Shown here piece by piece: positions 23,162 to 32,504 of a stretch of 48,150 nucleotides of DNA. The DNA comes from JAQBYK01 sp964499425 (lineage in GTDB: Bacteria > Patescibacteriota > Gracilibacteria > UBA1369 > LOWO2-01-FULL-3). Position 1 is the first letter of the stretch. Every line of letters begins with the position of its first letter. Under the pieces are notes generated by a model. That model saw only the letters and a program-made list of their open reading frames with translations. It searched no databases and was not told the DNA's origin. The stretch lies in NCBI GenBank assembly GCA_964499425.1, contig CAZCLD010000004.1, positions 1 to 48,150 on the forward strand. Reading direction: 5' to 3'. The position numbers were made by a program, and so were the translations under genes.

Positions 23162-25423
23162 CTACTCCTTTTTGGCTCCCTTGCCCTTTTTCTCCACCTC
23201 GCAATCCTTACATTTTACTCCATCCTTCAATTCAACTCGCAAACCATCACATTTCTCACATTTTCCAACAGGTTTACTCCAGGTAGCATTCTTACATTTT
23301 GGAAATTTATTACACCCCCAAAATAGCTTTCCTCCCTTGCGAGTGCGCCTTTCCGCTAATTCTCCTTCTTTACATTTATTACACTTTACCCCACTAAGAA
23401 TTATTACAGACTGATTGTTCTTACAGTCCTCACCCTGACATTGCAGGTAAGGCCCATAGCGGCCGACCTTAAACTCCATCGCAGAAGAACATTTTTTACA
23501 CTTTTCATCCTTCAACTCTTCCCGGAGTTTCTTAACTTGCTCACTTTCTTCTTCCGGCTCACCATCTTCACCCGGTAACGGTTTAGCATTTTTACATTCA
23601 GGATAAGCAGAACAAGAAAGAAATTTCCCAAACCGTCCAAGCTTGATCACCATTTCTTTTCCACACTTATCACACATTTCGTCACTCTCCTCATTTACAA
23701 TCTCTTCCTTTTTGAGGGTTTTTTCCTTTTCAAGAATCTTCTCATGAAAAGGCTCATAGAACTCCTTTAACATCGGCACCCACTCAACTTTTCCTTCCTC
23801 CACATCGTCCAGTTGATCCTCCATCTGTGCAGTGAACTTGTAGCCCACAACAGTCGGGAAATTCTCCACCAAAAGATCTGTAACCACTCCAGCCACATCC
23901 GTTGGTTTCAAGGTCTTAGCCTCTTTTTCAATATAGCCCCTCGCAATCACAGTGGTAATTGTTGGCGCATAGGTACTCGGTCTACCAATTCCCTCGCTCT
24001 CAAGCTTCTTTACCAAAGACGCCTCCGTATATCTTGGAGGAGGCTTCGTGAAATGCTGATTACTAGCCATGTTTTCAAGGTCTAGATTCTCCCCTTCCTC
24101 AAGCTTTGGCAAGAATTTTTCTCCAAGCTGTTGTTCCTCTTCATCTTGATCACGCCCCTCCATGTAAACTTCCATAAACCCAGGGAATTTCACTGTTTGG
24201 CCTGTAGCCCTAAAAATATGTCCATTAGCCTCTATATCCACGCCCACTTTATCCAAAATCGCCTGCTGCATTTGGCAAGCTATCGCCCTTTTCCAAATAA
24301 GCTCATAAAGTTTTGCCTGATCCTTATCCAAAAACCCTACAGCCTTGTCCGGCTTCAACGCTAAATCCACGGGACGAATAGCCTCGTGCGCCTCTTGGGC
24401 TCCTTTCCTGCCTTTGTATTTACGTGGTGTATCTAACGCATACTCCTTGCCATACTGACTAGTGATAATTTCCTTGGCAGCCTTCAAAGCAACATCAGAA
24501 AGATTGACACTGTCTGTTCTCATATAGGTTATAAGACCAGTCTCCCCCTCCCCAGTATCAATCCCTTCATACAGTTGTTGAGCAACCATCATTGTTTTTT
24601 TCACTGAGAAATTCAATTTCCGAGAAGCTTCCTGCTGAAGAGTAGACGTGATAAATGGAGGAGCTGGGTTTTTCTTTACCTCTTTTTGTTCAACAGACTT
24701 AACCAAATATGCAGCTCCTTCTATGTCATTCAAGATCTTTTCTGCTTCACTCCCATTCTTTACTTCAAGCTTATCTTCGCCTTTTCTTTGAAGTTCCGCC
24801 TCAAAAGTTTTATCATCTCCATCTTTTTTGAATGTTCCAATAATCTTCCAGTATTCTTCCGGTTCAAATGCCTCAATTTCTCTTTCTCTCTCAACAACAA
24901 GCCTCACCGCAACACTCTGAACACGCCCAGCCGAAAGGCCATATCTAATCTTTTTCCAAAGTAAAGGCGACAATTCATAACCCACCAATCTATCCAAAAC
25001 ACGACGCGCTTGCTGAGCATCTACAACATTTTGGTCAATATCCCGTGGCTCCTCAAGCGACTTTTTTATTGCTCCCTCGGTAATCTCATGAAAAACAATT
25101 CTCTTTACGGGTATAGCCGAATCGACCTTAAGAGCGGACAAAAGGTGCCACCCTATAGCCTCTCCTTCTCGATCTTCATCAGTTGCGAGCCAGAGTGCCT
25201 CAGCTTTTTTCATGGCTTCTTTAAGCTCTTTTATTACCTTTCTCTTATCAGTAGAGATTAAGTAGCTCGGCTTAAAATCCTTCTCTATATCAATACCCAT
25301 TTTGGATTTAGGCAAATCACGGACATGCCCCATAGAAGCCATTACCTTGTACTCTTTCCCCAAGAATCTCGAAATCGTCTTTGCCTTCGCAGGCGACTCC
25401 ACAATTACTAGGTTTTTTGCCAT
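23162..25423 (-). CDS. topA: DNA topoisomerase I
   Basis: The ATG at 25423 begins MAKNLVIVESPAKAKTISRF, the Toprim fold, giving 753 residues. ATDEDREGEAIGWH supplies the acidic metal site, and GLITYMRTDS carries the active-site tyrosine that forms the 5'-phosphotyrosine link. Four C-terminal Cys4 zinc ribbons follow (CDKCGKE..., CKKCSSA..., CNKCKEG..., CEKCDGL...). It relaxes negative supercoils behind polymerases. A longer frame upstream (to 25477) lacks the family's usual N-terminus. The HU gene diverges from it, so the two DNA-topology genes share the 25424-25677 spacer. Confidence 0.96.
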   Translation of the reverse strand: MAKNLVIVESPAKAKTISRFLGKEYKVMASMGHVRDLPKSKMGIDIEKDFKPSYLISTDKRKVIKELKEAMKKAEALWLATDEDREGEAIGWHLLSALKVDSAIPVKRIVFHEITEGAIKKSLEEPRDIDQNVVDAQQARRVLDRLVGYELSPLLWKKIRYGLSAGRVQSVAVRLVVEREREIEAFEPEEYWKIIGTFKKDGDDKTFEAELQRKGEDKLEVKNGSEAEKILNDIEGAAYLVKSVEQKEVKKNPAPPFITSTLQQEASRKLNFSVKKTMMVAQQLYEGIDTGEGETGLITYMRTDSVNLSDVALKAAKEIITSQYGKEYALDTPRKYKGRKGAQEAHEAIRPVDLALKPDKAVGFLDKDQAKLYELIWKRAIACQMQQAILDKVGVDIEANGHIFRATGQTVKFPGFMEVYMEGRDQDEEEQQLGEKFLPKLEEGENLDLENMASNQHFTKPPPRYTEASLVKKLESEGIGRPSTYAPTITTVIARGYIEKEAKTLKPTDVAGVVTDLLVENFPTVVGYKFTAQMEDQLDDVEEGKVEWVPMLKEFYEPFHEKILEKEKTLKKEEIVNEESDEMCDKCGKEMVIKLGRFGKFLSCSAYPECKNAKPLPGEDGEPEEESEQVKKLREELKDEKCKKCSSAMEFKVGRYGPYLQCQGEDCKNNQSVIILSGVKCNKCKEGELAERRTRKGGKLFWGCNKFPKCKNATWSKPVGKCEKCDGLRVELKDGVKCKDCEVEKKGKGAKKE

Positions 25424-25619
25424 AAAAACACTTACTAAACTGGGGACATTCTTATTACACTTCTTCCCCCACGTCAACCAAAAGAGCTAAAAAGCGCTTG
25501 TAGACGCTGAAATATTTGTCCCCGATTTGCAAGAAAAAATTTTTGGCTTCCACAAGCCATTTTTCAGATGTCCCACGTCCCCCAGGGGCTACTTTCCGCA
25601 TTGTCAAGACGAAAACAAC

Positions 25620-25647
25620 TTGATTTCAAAAAACCGAACCCTATAAT
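25620..25647 (+). promoter_or_regulatory. Promoter of the HU gene
   Basis: TTGATT (25620-25625), 16-nt spacer and a perfect TATAAT (25642-25647), giving a leader of about 24 nt. No Shine-Dalgarno sequence precedes the ATG at 25678. The spacer toward topA also holds a GGCTT/AAGCC hairpin flanked by A and T runs (about 25528-25565). Confidence 0.65.
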
Positions 25648-25677
25648 ACGGGGTGTCTAATTTCTAACCCACTAATT

Positions 25678-25953
25678 ATGACTAAGCAAGATCTAGTCAA
25701 CAGTGCGGCTCAAGCAGCTGGCGTTACAAAAAAAGCTGCCGGTGAAGTTCTAGAATCAATTCTAGGAATGATCACCAAAAGTCTAAAAAGCGGTAACAAC
25801 GTAACCATTACTGGTTTCGGTACTTTCCGCGTATCTCACAGAGCTGCTAGAACTGGTGTAAACCCACGAAACCCAAGCGAAAAGATCAAGATTCCTGCTA
25901 TGAAGCTACCTGCTTTCAAAGCCGGAAAATCTCTTAAGGATGCTGTTAGATAA
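25678..25953 (+). CDS. hup: HU-family DNA-binding protein
   Basis: The 91-residue protein matches HU/IHF end to end: MTKQDLVNSAAQAAGVTKKAAGEVLESIL forms the dimerising helices, TGFGTFRVSHRAARTGVNPRN is the arm hairpin region, and the conserved PAFKAGKSLKDAV closes it. It bends and compacts DNA as a dimer. It is a single gene ended by a strong terminator. Its promoter, with a consensus -10, fits high expression. Confidence 0.95.
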   Translation: MTKQDLVNSAAQAAGVTKKAAGEVLESILGMITKSLKSGNNVTITGFGTFRVSHRAARTGVNPRNPSEKIKIPAMKLPAFKAGKSLKDAVR

Positions 25954-25976
25954 GCATTTTTAGAACAAACTTAAGA

Positions 25977-26004
25977 AGGGCCCCTTTACGGGGTCCTTTT
26001 TTTT
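25977..26004 (+). terminator. Intrinsic terminator of the HU gene
   Basis: AGGGCCCC (25977-25984) pairs with GGGGTCCT (25990-25997, one G-U) around TTTAC, followed by a run of T's. Confidence 0.92.
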
Positions 26005-26009
26005 AAATC

Positions 26010-26059
26010 AGCTCCGGAGCTCTTAATTTTACAGGTTCAAATTTAAGAGCTCCGGAGCT
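26010..26059 (+). repeat. 17-bp inverted repeat made of CCGGAG palindromes
   Basis: AGCTCCGGAGCTCTTAA (26010-26026) is repeated in inverse at 26043-26059. Each arm contains the self-complementary GAGCTCCGGAGCTC-type core. It lies between the HU terminator and the pheS promoter. Confidence 0.8.
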
Positions 26060-26066
26060 CCTACTA

Positions 26067-26095
26067 TTGAAAAGCTCCAAAAAAACCCTTACATT
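26067..26095 (+). promoter_or_regulatory. Promoter giving a leaderless pheS-pheT mRNA
   Basis: TTGAAA (26067-26072), 17-nt spacer, TACATT (26090-26095), then 6 nt to the ATG at 26102, which would make the A of the start codon the first transcribed base. Confidence 0.65.
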
Positions 26096-26101
26096 ACCAC
26101 C

Positions 26102-27142
26102 ATGCAAAAAGATCTGGAAAAACTCGAAAAGGATGCTTTGGCTGCTATAAAAACTATGAGCACGGCTGAGGACTTACAAAGTCTTCACGTAAAATATCTG
26201 GGACGCAAGGGTGAGCTCACTAAGATTCTTCGAGGACTCAAAGATCTCTCGCCAAAAGAAAAGCCAAAAATTGGCGCACTCGCAAACACAATAAAAACCT
26301 CTCTAGAAAACGCTTTCACAACAAAGCAAAACGCACTAGAGGGGGCCTCCCTTAAGGAAGCTCTTGAAAAGGGGTTTTTCGACACCACAATACCAGGAAA
26401 AGCACGCGAGATTGGTCATATCCACCCACTTTCTCAGGTACAAGAAGAGGTTGAACGCATTTTCAACCAAATGGGTTTCGCTATCATGGATGGCCCAGAA
26501 GTAGAATCAGAATACTACAATTTCGAGGGACTGAATATCCCCGCGGATCATCCAGCTCGCGACATGCAGGATACATTCTTTATTCAAGATAAAGACGACC
26601 CCAAACATGGACGAATGGTTTTAAGAACTCACACCTCACCAGTGCAAGTCCGCACACTCGAGAAATATGGAGCTCCCGTAAGAGTGATCGTTCCTGGGCG
26701 TTGTTTTCGCTACGAGGCGACCGACGCCAGTCACGACACAACTTTTTACCAAGTCGAAGGGCTCCTGATAGACAAAGATATTTCCATGAGCCACCTCAAG
26801 GGCGTTATGAAAGAATTCCTGACACGTCTCTTCGGTAGACCCGTCAAAGTCCGCTTCAGACCAGGCTATTTTCCCTTCGTAGAACCAGGAGTGGAGCTCG
26901 ATTTTTCATGCTTGCTCTGCCAGGGTGATGGCTGCCGCGTCTGCAAGCATTCAGGATGGATTGAGTTTATGGGAGCCGGCATGACCCACCAAAATGTCCT
27001 AAAAGCTGGCGGTGTCGATCCAAAAGAATACCAAGGATGGGCGTTTGGTTTTGGGCTAACCCGTCTCGTTATGATGAGATATGCCATCGACGACATCAGG
27101 CTACTCACAAACGGTGATTTAAGATTTATAAAACAATTCTAA
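26102..27142 (+). CDS. pheS: Phenylalanine-tRNA ligase alpha subunit
   Basis: The 346-residue class II synthetase subunit has an N-terminal coiled coil that contacts tRNA (residues 1-90), motif 2 (RVIVPGRCFRYEATDASHDTTF) and motif 3 (GFGLTRLVMMRY). A CQGDGCRVCKHSGW insert typical of bacterial PheS is present. With PheT it forms the alpha2-beta2 enzyme that charges tRNA-Phe. pheT begins at the next base after the stop. Confidence 0.97.
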   Translation: MQKDLEKLEKDALAAIKTMSTAEDLQSLHVKYLGRKGELTKILRGLKDLSPKEKPKIGALANTIKTSLENAFTTKQNALEGASLKEALEKGFFDTTIPGKAREIGHIHPLSQVQEEVERIFNQMGFAIMDGPEVESEYYNFEGLNIPADHPARDMQDTFFIQDKDDPKHGRMVLRTHTSPVQVRTLEKYGAPVRVIVPGRCFRYEATDASHDTTFYQVEGLLIDKDISMSHLKGVMKEFLTRLFGRPVKVRFRPGYFPFVEPGVELDFSCLLCQGDGCRVCKHSGWIEFMGAGMTHQNVLKAGGVDPKEYQGWAFGFGLTRLVMMRYAIDDIRLLTNGDLRFIKQF

Positions 27143-29539
27143 ATGTATATTTCCCTCAATTGGCTAAAAGACTTTGTAGACCTACCCAAAAACCTCGATC
27201 CTCAGGATCTGGCAGAACAGCTAACCCTTAAAACAGCCGAGGTAGAAGAAGTCAAGGAAGGAGGAAAGGGTCTCGAGGGTGTTGTCGTAGGCGAAATCAA
27301 AGAAATCAGGAAGCACCCCAATGCAGACAAACTCAGTCTCGCCAAAGTCGATATCGGCAAGAAGGAACCAATAAACCTCATATTCGGCCAAATGGTCGGA
27401 ATGAAAATCGGAAATAAGGTTCCAGTTGCGGTAGCCCCAACAACTCTTCCAACTGGAGCCGTCATTGAGAAAAGAAAGCTCCGTGGAGAACCATCTGAAG
27501 GAATGTTGTGCCTTGATCAAGAATTAGGCCTAAAAGACGAAGGCGTCTCCATCCAATACTTCCCGGATTTAAAACCAGGCACACCAATATCTCAGGCCCT
27601 AGGACTAGATGACATAGTATTAGAATTTGACAACAAGTCTCTAACTCATCGCCCCGACCTTTGGGGCCATTATGGCATCGCACGTGAAGTAGCCGCCATC
27701 ACAGAGAGCAAATTCAAAACTCTTGAGCCAAAGGTGGAAATCCCTTCGTCAGGAAAAGCTCCAAAGGTAGAAATCAAAGACTATAAATTATGTCCACGTT
27801 ACTGCGGATTGATCATTGAGAATATCAAGGTTGAAGATTCTCCTGACTGGCTCAAAAAACACCTCACGGCAGTCGGTCATGGAACACACAACAATATTGT
27901 TGACGTCACAAACTATGTCCTGGCAGAACTCGGTCAACCAATGCACGCCTTCGACGAAAATTTTATCAAAAAAGGCATCACAGTCAGACGAGCCAAGGCC
28001 AAAGAAAAAATCACCACCCTAGACGACAAAACCCGTCAACTCTCAAAGGACACCTTAGTAATTGCTGACCACGAAAAACCAGTGGCTATTGCTGGAGTAA
28101 TGGGAGGTGAAAACAGCGAAATTAACGAAAAGACTACCTCGATTATTCTAGAGTCTGCTAATTTCAACGCTGGATCAGTCAGACGCACCTCAACAAAACT
28201 TGGCTTGCGCACAGAATCTGTGCAACGATTCGAAAAATCTTTAGACCCAAATCTCGCAGAACTCGCCATCAAGCGGGCAGCTGAGTTAATCCTAAGAATC
28301 TGCCCTTCTGCAAAAATAGCAGGCCCCATCACCGATATCAAAGACTTTGAAAACAAAGACATTGTTGTTGATTTAGATACTAACAAAGCTCGCTCAAAAA
28401 TAGGCGTAGACATTTCAAGCAAGGACATGAAGAAGATGCTAGAAAAGCTCAATTTCAAGACCACTGAACAGGGGAAGATTCTCAAAGTCACTCTCCCCAG
28501 CTTCCGCGCAACCAAGGACATTGATATCGAAGACGACCTAATAGAAGAAATCGCCCGAATGTATGGATATGAAAACATCCCTGCAACCCTTCCCAAACTG
28601 CCTACTCGCCTACCAGAAGAGAACACCGAACGCTTCAAAAAACACCGAGCAAGAGAGCTTCTTTCGTACGGGCTTGGATTTAACGAAGCATACAATTATT
28701 CTTTTTACGGTCAAAAGGAAATCGCCAACTGCCTAATGACAGAAGAAGGCCATATAAAATTATTGAATTATTTGTCTGAAGATCAAACACATCTGCGCAC
28801 AACACTCGTTCCCAATCTCTTGAAAAACCTGGCAGAAAATGTGAAGCATTTTTCATCATCAAAAATCTACGAAATCGGACGAACCTATAAAGAAATCGGG
28901 AAATACATGCCGTTAGAAGAAAAAAGAATTACTGGAGCAATTCTCGTTAAAGGAAAAACAGATGAACCATTTTACGAAGCAAAGGGCGTTGTCGATTCTT
29001 TTCTAAATAAATTCAATCTCCCTAAGATGAAGAAAGCCAAAGAGGTAGACAATGCTCCATATGCCCACCCCGTAAAAGCTCTGAGCTATATAGATCAAAA
29101 CGCTCAGACCCTGGCAAAAATATTTACAATACATCCTTCTGTAGCAAAAAACCACGGCCTAGAGAATCACTCAGCAGCTTTTTTCGACCTCAACTTCACA
29201 GAATTAATGAAGCTTGAAAGACAGGCCCGCAAGTACAAAAAAATCCCAAAGTTCCCCAGTATCCAAATTGATATTTCCGTAATTGTTGATCAGAGAACTG
29301 AAGTTCGCGAAATTAAAAACGCCATCCAAAAAGCTGACCAAAATCTCATCACTGACGTTACTCTCCTCGAGATATATCAGGGCGAAAACATAGCCAAAGA
29401 CAAAAAGTCCACCGCCTTTAAAGTCACTCTCCAGGCCTTAGATCGCACACTCACAGATGAAGAGATGTTAACCGTCCAAGGTGTCATTTTTAAAAATCTT
29501 GAAAAGTTGGGTGGTAGAATCAGAGGAAAAAAAAGTTGA
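27143..29539 (+). CDS. pheT: Phenylalanine-tRNA ligase beta subunit
   Basis: The 798-residue subunit shows the usual order: an N-terminal tRNA-binding (EMAP-like) domain with HPNADKLSLAKVDIG, the B3/B4 editing region with HRPDLWGHYGIARE, B5 (RSKIGVDISSKDM) and a catalytic-like core, and a C-terminal ferredoxin-fold anticodon-binding domain (FPSIQIDISVIVDQRTEV to the end). Length is normal for bacteria. It converges with the radical SAM gene, with 4 bp between stops and no clear terminator. Confidence 0.97.
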   Translation: MYISLNWLKDFVDLPKNLDPQDLAEQLTLKTAEVEEVKEGGKGLEGVVVGEIKEIRKHPNADKLSLAKVDIGKKEPINLIFGQMVGMKIGNKVPVAVAPTTLPTGAVIEKRKLRGEPSEGMLCLDQELGLKDEGVSIQYFPDLKPGTPISQALGLDDIVLEFDNKSLTHRPDLWGHYGIAREVAAITESKFKTLEPKVEIPSSGKAPKVEIKDYKLCPRYCGLIIENIKVEDSPDWLKKHLTAVGHGTHNNIVDVTNYVLAELGQPMHAFDENFIKKGITVRRAKAKEKITTLDDKTRQLSKDTLVIADHEKPVAIAGVMGGENSEINEKTTSIILESANFNAGSVRRTSTKLGLRTESVQRFEKSLDPNLAELAIKRAAELILRICPSAKIAGPITDIKDFENKDIVVDLDTNKARSKIGVDISSKDMKKMLEKLNFKTTEQGKILKVTLPSFRATKDIDIEDDLIEEIARMYGYENIPATLPKLPTRLPEENTERFKKHRARELLSYGLGFNEAYNYSFYGQKEIANCLMTEEGHIKLLNYLSEDQTHLRTTLVPNLLKNLAENVKHFSSSKIYEIGRTYKEIGKYMPLEEKRITGAILVKGKTDEPFYEAKGVVDSFLNKFNLPKMKKAKEVDNAPYAHPVKALSYIDQNAQTLAKIFTIHPSVAKNHGLENHSAAFFDLNFTELMKLERQARKYKKIPKFPSIQIDISVIVDQRTEVREIKNAIQKADQNLITDVTLLEIYQGENIAKDKKSTAFKVTLQALDRTLTDEEMLTVQGVIFKNLEKLGGRIRGKKS

Positions 29540-29543
29540 TAAG

Positions 29544-30941
29544 TCAGGCAACCAAATCACCCTCCACTGGAGACTCTAGGCCCCATTGGTCACTTTTTTT
29601 TTTGCAATCATTCCCAGAAGACCCCCTTCTATCATGCTCTTCCGTCCTAAACGAACCATCACCATCTTGAGGCGACACCCCTCGCCTCGTCATCGCAGTT
29701 TTTACCGGGCCACTAACCGTTTTAAGAGATGCTTCATCGTCATCGCACACAACAACTGCTGGCCATTCACCAGTATCAGCCATCCCCAGTTCTAAAGGCT
29801 CTATTTCATCTCCATTCAAAAGGGTATCCAAAACATCACCGTCAACAGTATTAGAAACATCCTCTGGAGCTACATTATTATCAAGTTCTTCCCAGCCAAA
29901 AGGGTCCACTGTAGAATTGTATGTAGCACCCACATCATTTATTTGCCGATAAACCCTTCCATCCATAGCAACTCCCGCTCTATAAAGTCTATGTCGGAGA
30001 TAATTTCTGACTACGTGTTCATCAGGGATAAGAGGACACTCGTCTTCAGGCCTAGCAAATACCCTTCCCCTTCCAGCCCCGACAACTGGTCGCCCCTTGT
30101 TCCAGCTCAACGCCTCTCTCTCATCAAAGGTAAGCTCCAACTCATCCAATATCCTCTGTAACATGTTTTCTGCATGGCCTCTATACATCGGGTTGGGACT
30201 TCCGTCCTCAAGCTCTCTATTGTCGTGTCCCTGGATTGAAATTGTAATTCTCGCACTTTTCCGAGTCAAAACAGGCCTTAAAATCTTCAATGTCTCAAGA
30301 TATCCTGCATAATATTGAGGCTCTGAAGACTTACCACAATATTGCTGCATATCCACTGTTAAAACTCCTCCTGGACAAACACCTTTGTGCATAAGACGAA
30401 CAAGCTTCTTTGCACGTCTCACTTGTTCCGGGTCTGGAACAAGCTCCTCATCAACATCGATTCCATGACTTAACCAAATTGCTCTAGAGCCCACTTCTAC
30501 CCCCAACCTTTGAGCCTCTTCCTCATCTATTGGCCCAGGTCTTCGTGCGTAAACTTCTTCAGCAAGATATATGAAGGTCTCATCAAGAAGGGGGTCCATA
30601 TTCCCGTCCTGAGTAATAACAGGACTCAGTGCTTCAAAGATTTTCATTTTCGTTCCAACAACAGGTTTGTCCAAATTCTCAGCAATTTCCTCTCTCGTTA
30701 AAGAGACAACGGTGCCCACGTTATACCTCCCCAGTGGCGTTCTTTTTAATCTGGGAATTCTGTCTTTGGGTCTTCTCGGACCACAAATATCGATCAAGCC
30801 GGACGGCTTTTCACCCCTAGCTGGAAATGCACCACAGTGATAGCATGCCTTGGGGCAATAACCATCCGCAGTGCGTACCAACTCTATGTCCATCTTGTCG
30901 CCCGCTAGTGCTTCCTTTAAAGATACGTTTCCAACCGCCAT
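29544..30941 (-). CDS. Radical SAM-type protein, substrate unknown
   Basis: The 465-residue protein has an early cluster motif, C29-x3-C33-x2-C36 (GYCPKACYHCGAF), which identifies a radical SAM enzyme. The barrel appears to run to about residue 300, with conserved-looking segments GGVLTVDMQQYCGKS and RITISIQGHDNRE. The C-terminal 120 residues are acidic and probably unstructured, ending in a basic Ser-rich stretch. It differs from the radical SAM protein at 5494. It is a single gene with its own strong promoter, and context gives no substrate. Confidence 0.75.
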   Translation of the reverse strand: MAVGNVSLKEALAGDKMDIELVRTADGYCPKACYHCGAFPARGEKPSGLIDICGPRRPKDRIPRLKRTPLGRYNVGTVVSLTREEIAENLDKPVVGTKMKIFEALSPVITQDGNMDPLLDETFIYLAEEVYARRPGPIDEEEAQRLGVEVGSRAIWLSHGIDVDEELVPDPEQVRRAKKLVRLMHKGVCPGGVLTVDMQQYCGKSSEPQYYAGYLETLKILRPVLTRKSARITISIQGHDNRELEDGSPNPMYRGHAENMLQRILDELELTFDEREALSWNKGRPVVGAGRGRVFARPEDECPLIPDEHVVRNYLRHRLYRAGVAMDGRVYRQINDVGATYNSTVDPFGWEELDNNVAPEDVSNTVDGDVLDTLLNGDEIEPLELGMADTGEWPAVVVCDDDEASLKTVSGPVKTAMTRRGVSPQDGDGSFRTEEHDRRGSSGNDCKKKSDQWGLESPVEGDLVA

Positions 30942-30977
30942 GCTTATAATTTAGTTAACAGTTCCCAAAGGCGGACT

Positions 30978-31006
30978 ATGCTACGCCTTTTAAGAGATAT
31001 TGTCAA
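30978..31006 (-). promoter_or_regulatory. Promoter of the radical SAM gene at 30941
   Basis: On the - strand: a perfect TTGACA (31006-31001), 17-nt spacer and TAGCAT (30983-30978). This leaves a leader of about 30 nt before the ATG. Confidence 0.65.
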
Positions 31007-31090
31007 TCTATTTTAACCATAAAATCATAGTTCTTACCCTTGTACAAGCCAGAATGGGATGCTTGTGCACTTGACTAATGCCCCTAAATT

Positions 31091-32464
31091 ATGCACAATA
31101 ATCTCGATTGCAGTTTATTTTTCACAATGAAAACACAATCCATCAGAAATTTCCGCTCCATTAAACTAAAAAGACCTCAGGATCGCGAGATTCTTGAAAA
31201 GGTTTCTCATTCAATTGGAATGGCCGAAGCTCTTTCAGAGCCCCTTTGGTTAGGTGATGAAAAACATAGGACCATTTACGTAAATCCAATGTGGGAAGCA
31301 TTAACCGGTTATACACTTGATGAATACATTGGAAGACCTGCCGACTGGTGCTTTGATGAAAAAAGCAAGAAGATTATTGCCGAACAACACAAGCTGAGAA
31401 CAAAAGGACAGTCTTCAAAATATGAGGGAATAATGACCAGCAAAAGTGGGGAAAAGATACCAATCCTCATAAGCGGCTCACCCACAAGCGCCGGGGGCAC
31501 GATCGGGCTTTGGATAGATTTGAGAAAAAGCAAAAGGCTAGCACATCAAGAAAGAATAGCTCGTCAAATAATGCGACATTCCGCAGAGGCCTTTGTAATT
31601 CTCAGTAAGGGGCGCAAAATCAAGTTGTGGAATCATGCAGCAGAAAAAATGTTTGGATACAAAGAAGAAGAGGTTCTGAAAAAATCTATCGACATAATAA
31701 TCCCCAAAGACCAAAGCGCCTCAAACAAGGGCTTAATCGAAGAGGTCGGAAAGAAGAAGCACCTTAAAAACGCCGAATTAACAAGGCAGACAAAAAGCGG
31801 TGAACTAATCGAAGTCTCAGCCTCAATCACAAAGGTCGTCAGCAACAATAGCAATTTCATAGGATACCTAATCATTTACCGCGACATAACTCAGCAAAAA
31901 CGTACGCATACAGAGCTACAAAAACGTTTCGAGGCTATTCAAGACGCTTACAAAGAGCTCGGCCTTCAAAGAAGACACCTCGACTACATGTATGAAATCG
32001 TTGACACCGCAGTTTCAGATTGTAGCCTTGCAGATTTAGAGAAATTAATCGTCAGCGCTATGTGCCTCTTAACAAAATCTGATGGCACTGTGCTACGCCT
32101 ATATGACGAGAAACGTAAAGTTTTAAAACTAAAAGCCTGCTTTGGAGTTAGCCAAAAATGGTGGGACAAAAGCCAAATTTCCTTTGAAAACAGCATTGCA
32201 CAGGAAGCAATAGAAAATAAAAGGGCAATTATCATTGATGACATAGATAGCTTTTCAAAGCACCAAGGAGTAAAGCTGCTAAAAGCGCACAAATATAAAA
32301 CCCTCATCCTAATTCCACTAATGATGGGCGACACAATAATCGGCTCACTGAGCCTTTATACAAGTGACCCTGCAAAATTTCGACTAATCGAAACCGACTT
32401 CCTAGAAAATATGGGAAAACAATGTTCCATCGCCCTATGCTCAAAGAGCGCACATAGTAAATAG
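31091..32464 (+). CDS. PAS-PAS-GAF sensor protein without an output domain
   Basis: The 457-residue protein (445 if it starts at the ATG at 31127) contains two PAS domains (about 45-150, with YVNPMWEALTGYTLDEYIGRP; about 160-280, with LWNHAAEKMFGYKEEEV and the PAC-like IGYLIIYRDITQQK). A short coiled linker follows, then a GAF domain (about 300-450, with LIVSAMCLLTKSDGTVLRLYDE and LILIPLMMGDTIIGSLSLYT). No histidine kinase, GGDEF, EAL or helix-turn-helix part follows the GAF, and the gene ends there. It presumably binds a small ligand and signals through a partner protein. The penicillin-binding protein gene follows after 40 bp. Confidence 0.85.
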   Translation: MHNNLDCSLFFTMKTQSIRNFRSIKLKRPQDREILEKVSHSIGMAEALSEPLWLGDEKHRTIYVNPMWEALTGYTLDEYIGRPADWCFDEKSKKIIAEQHKLRTKGQSSKYEGIMTSKSGEKIPILISGSPTSAGGTIGLWIDLRKSKRLAHQERIARQIMRHSAEAFVILSKGRKIKLWNHAAEKMFGYKEEEVLKKSIDIIIPKDQSASNKGLIEEVGKKKHLKNAELTRQTKSGELIEVSASITKVVSNNSNFIGYLIIYRDITQQKRTHTELQKRFEAIQDAYKELGLQRRHLDYMYEIVDTAVSDCSLADLEKLIVSAMCLLTKSDGTVLRLYDEKRKVLKLKACFGVSQKWWDKSQISFENSIAQEAIENKRAIIIDDIDSFSKHQGVKLLKAHKYKTLILIPLMMGDTIIGSLSLYTSDPAKFRLIETDFLENMGKQCSIALCSKSAHSK

Positions 32465-32504
32465 CCCCCTTTACCTGCAAACAATTTTCCATTAGTATTT
32501 GAAC

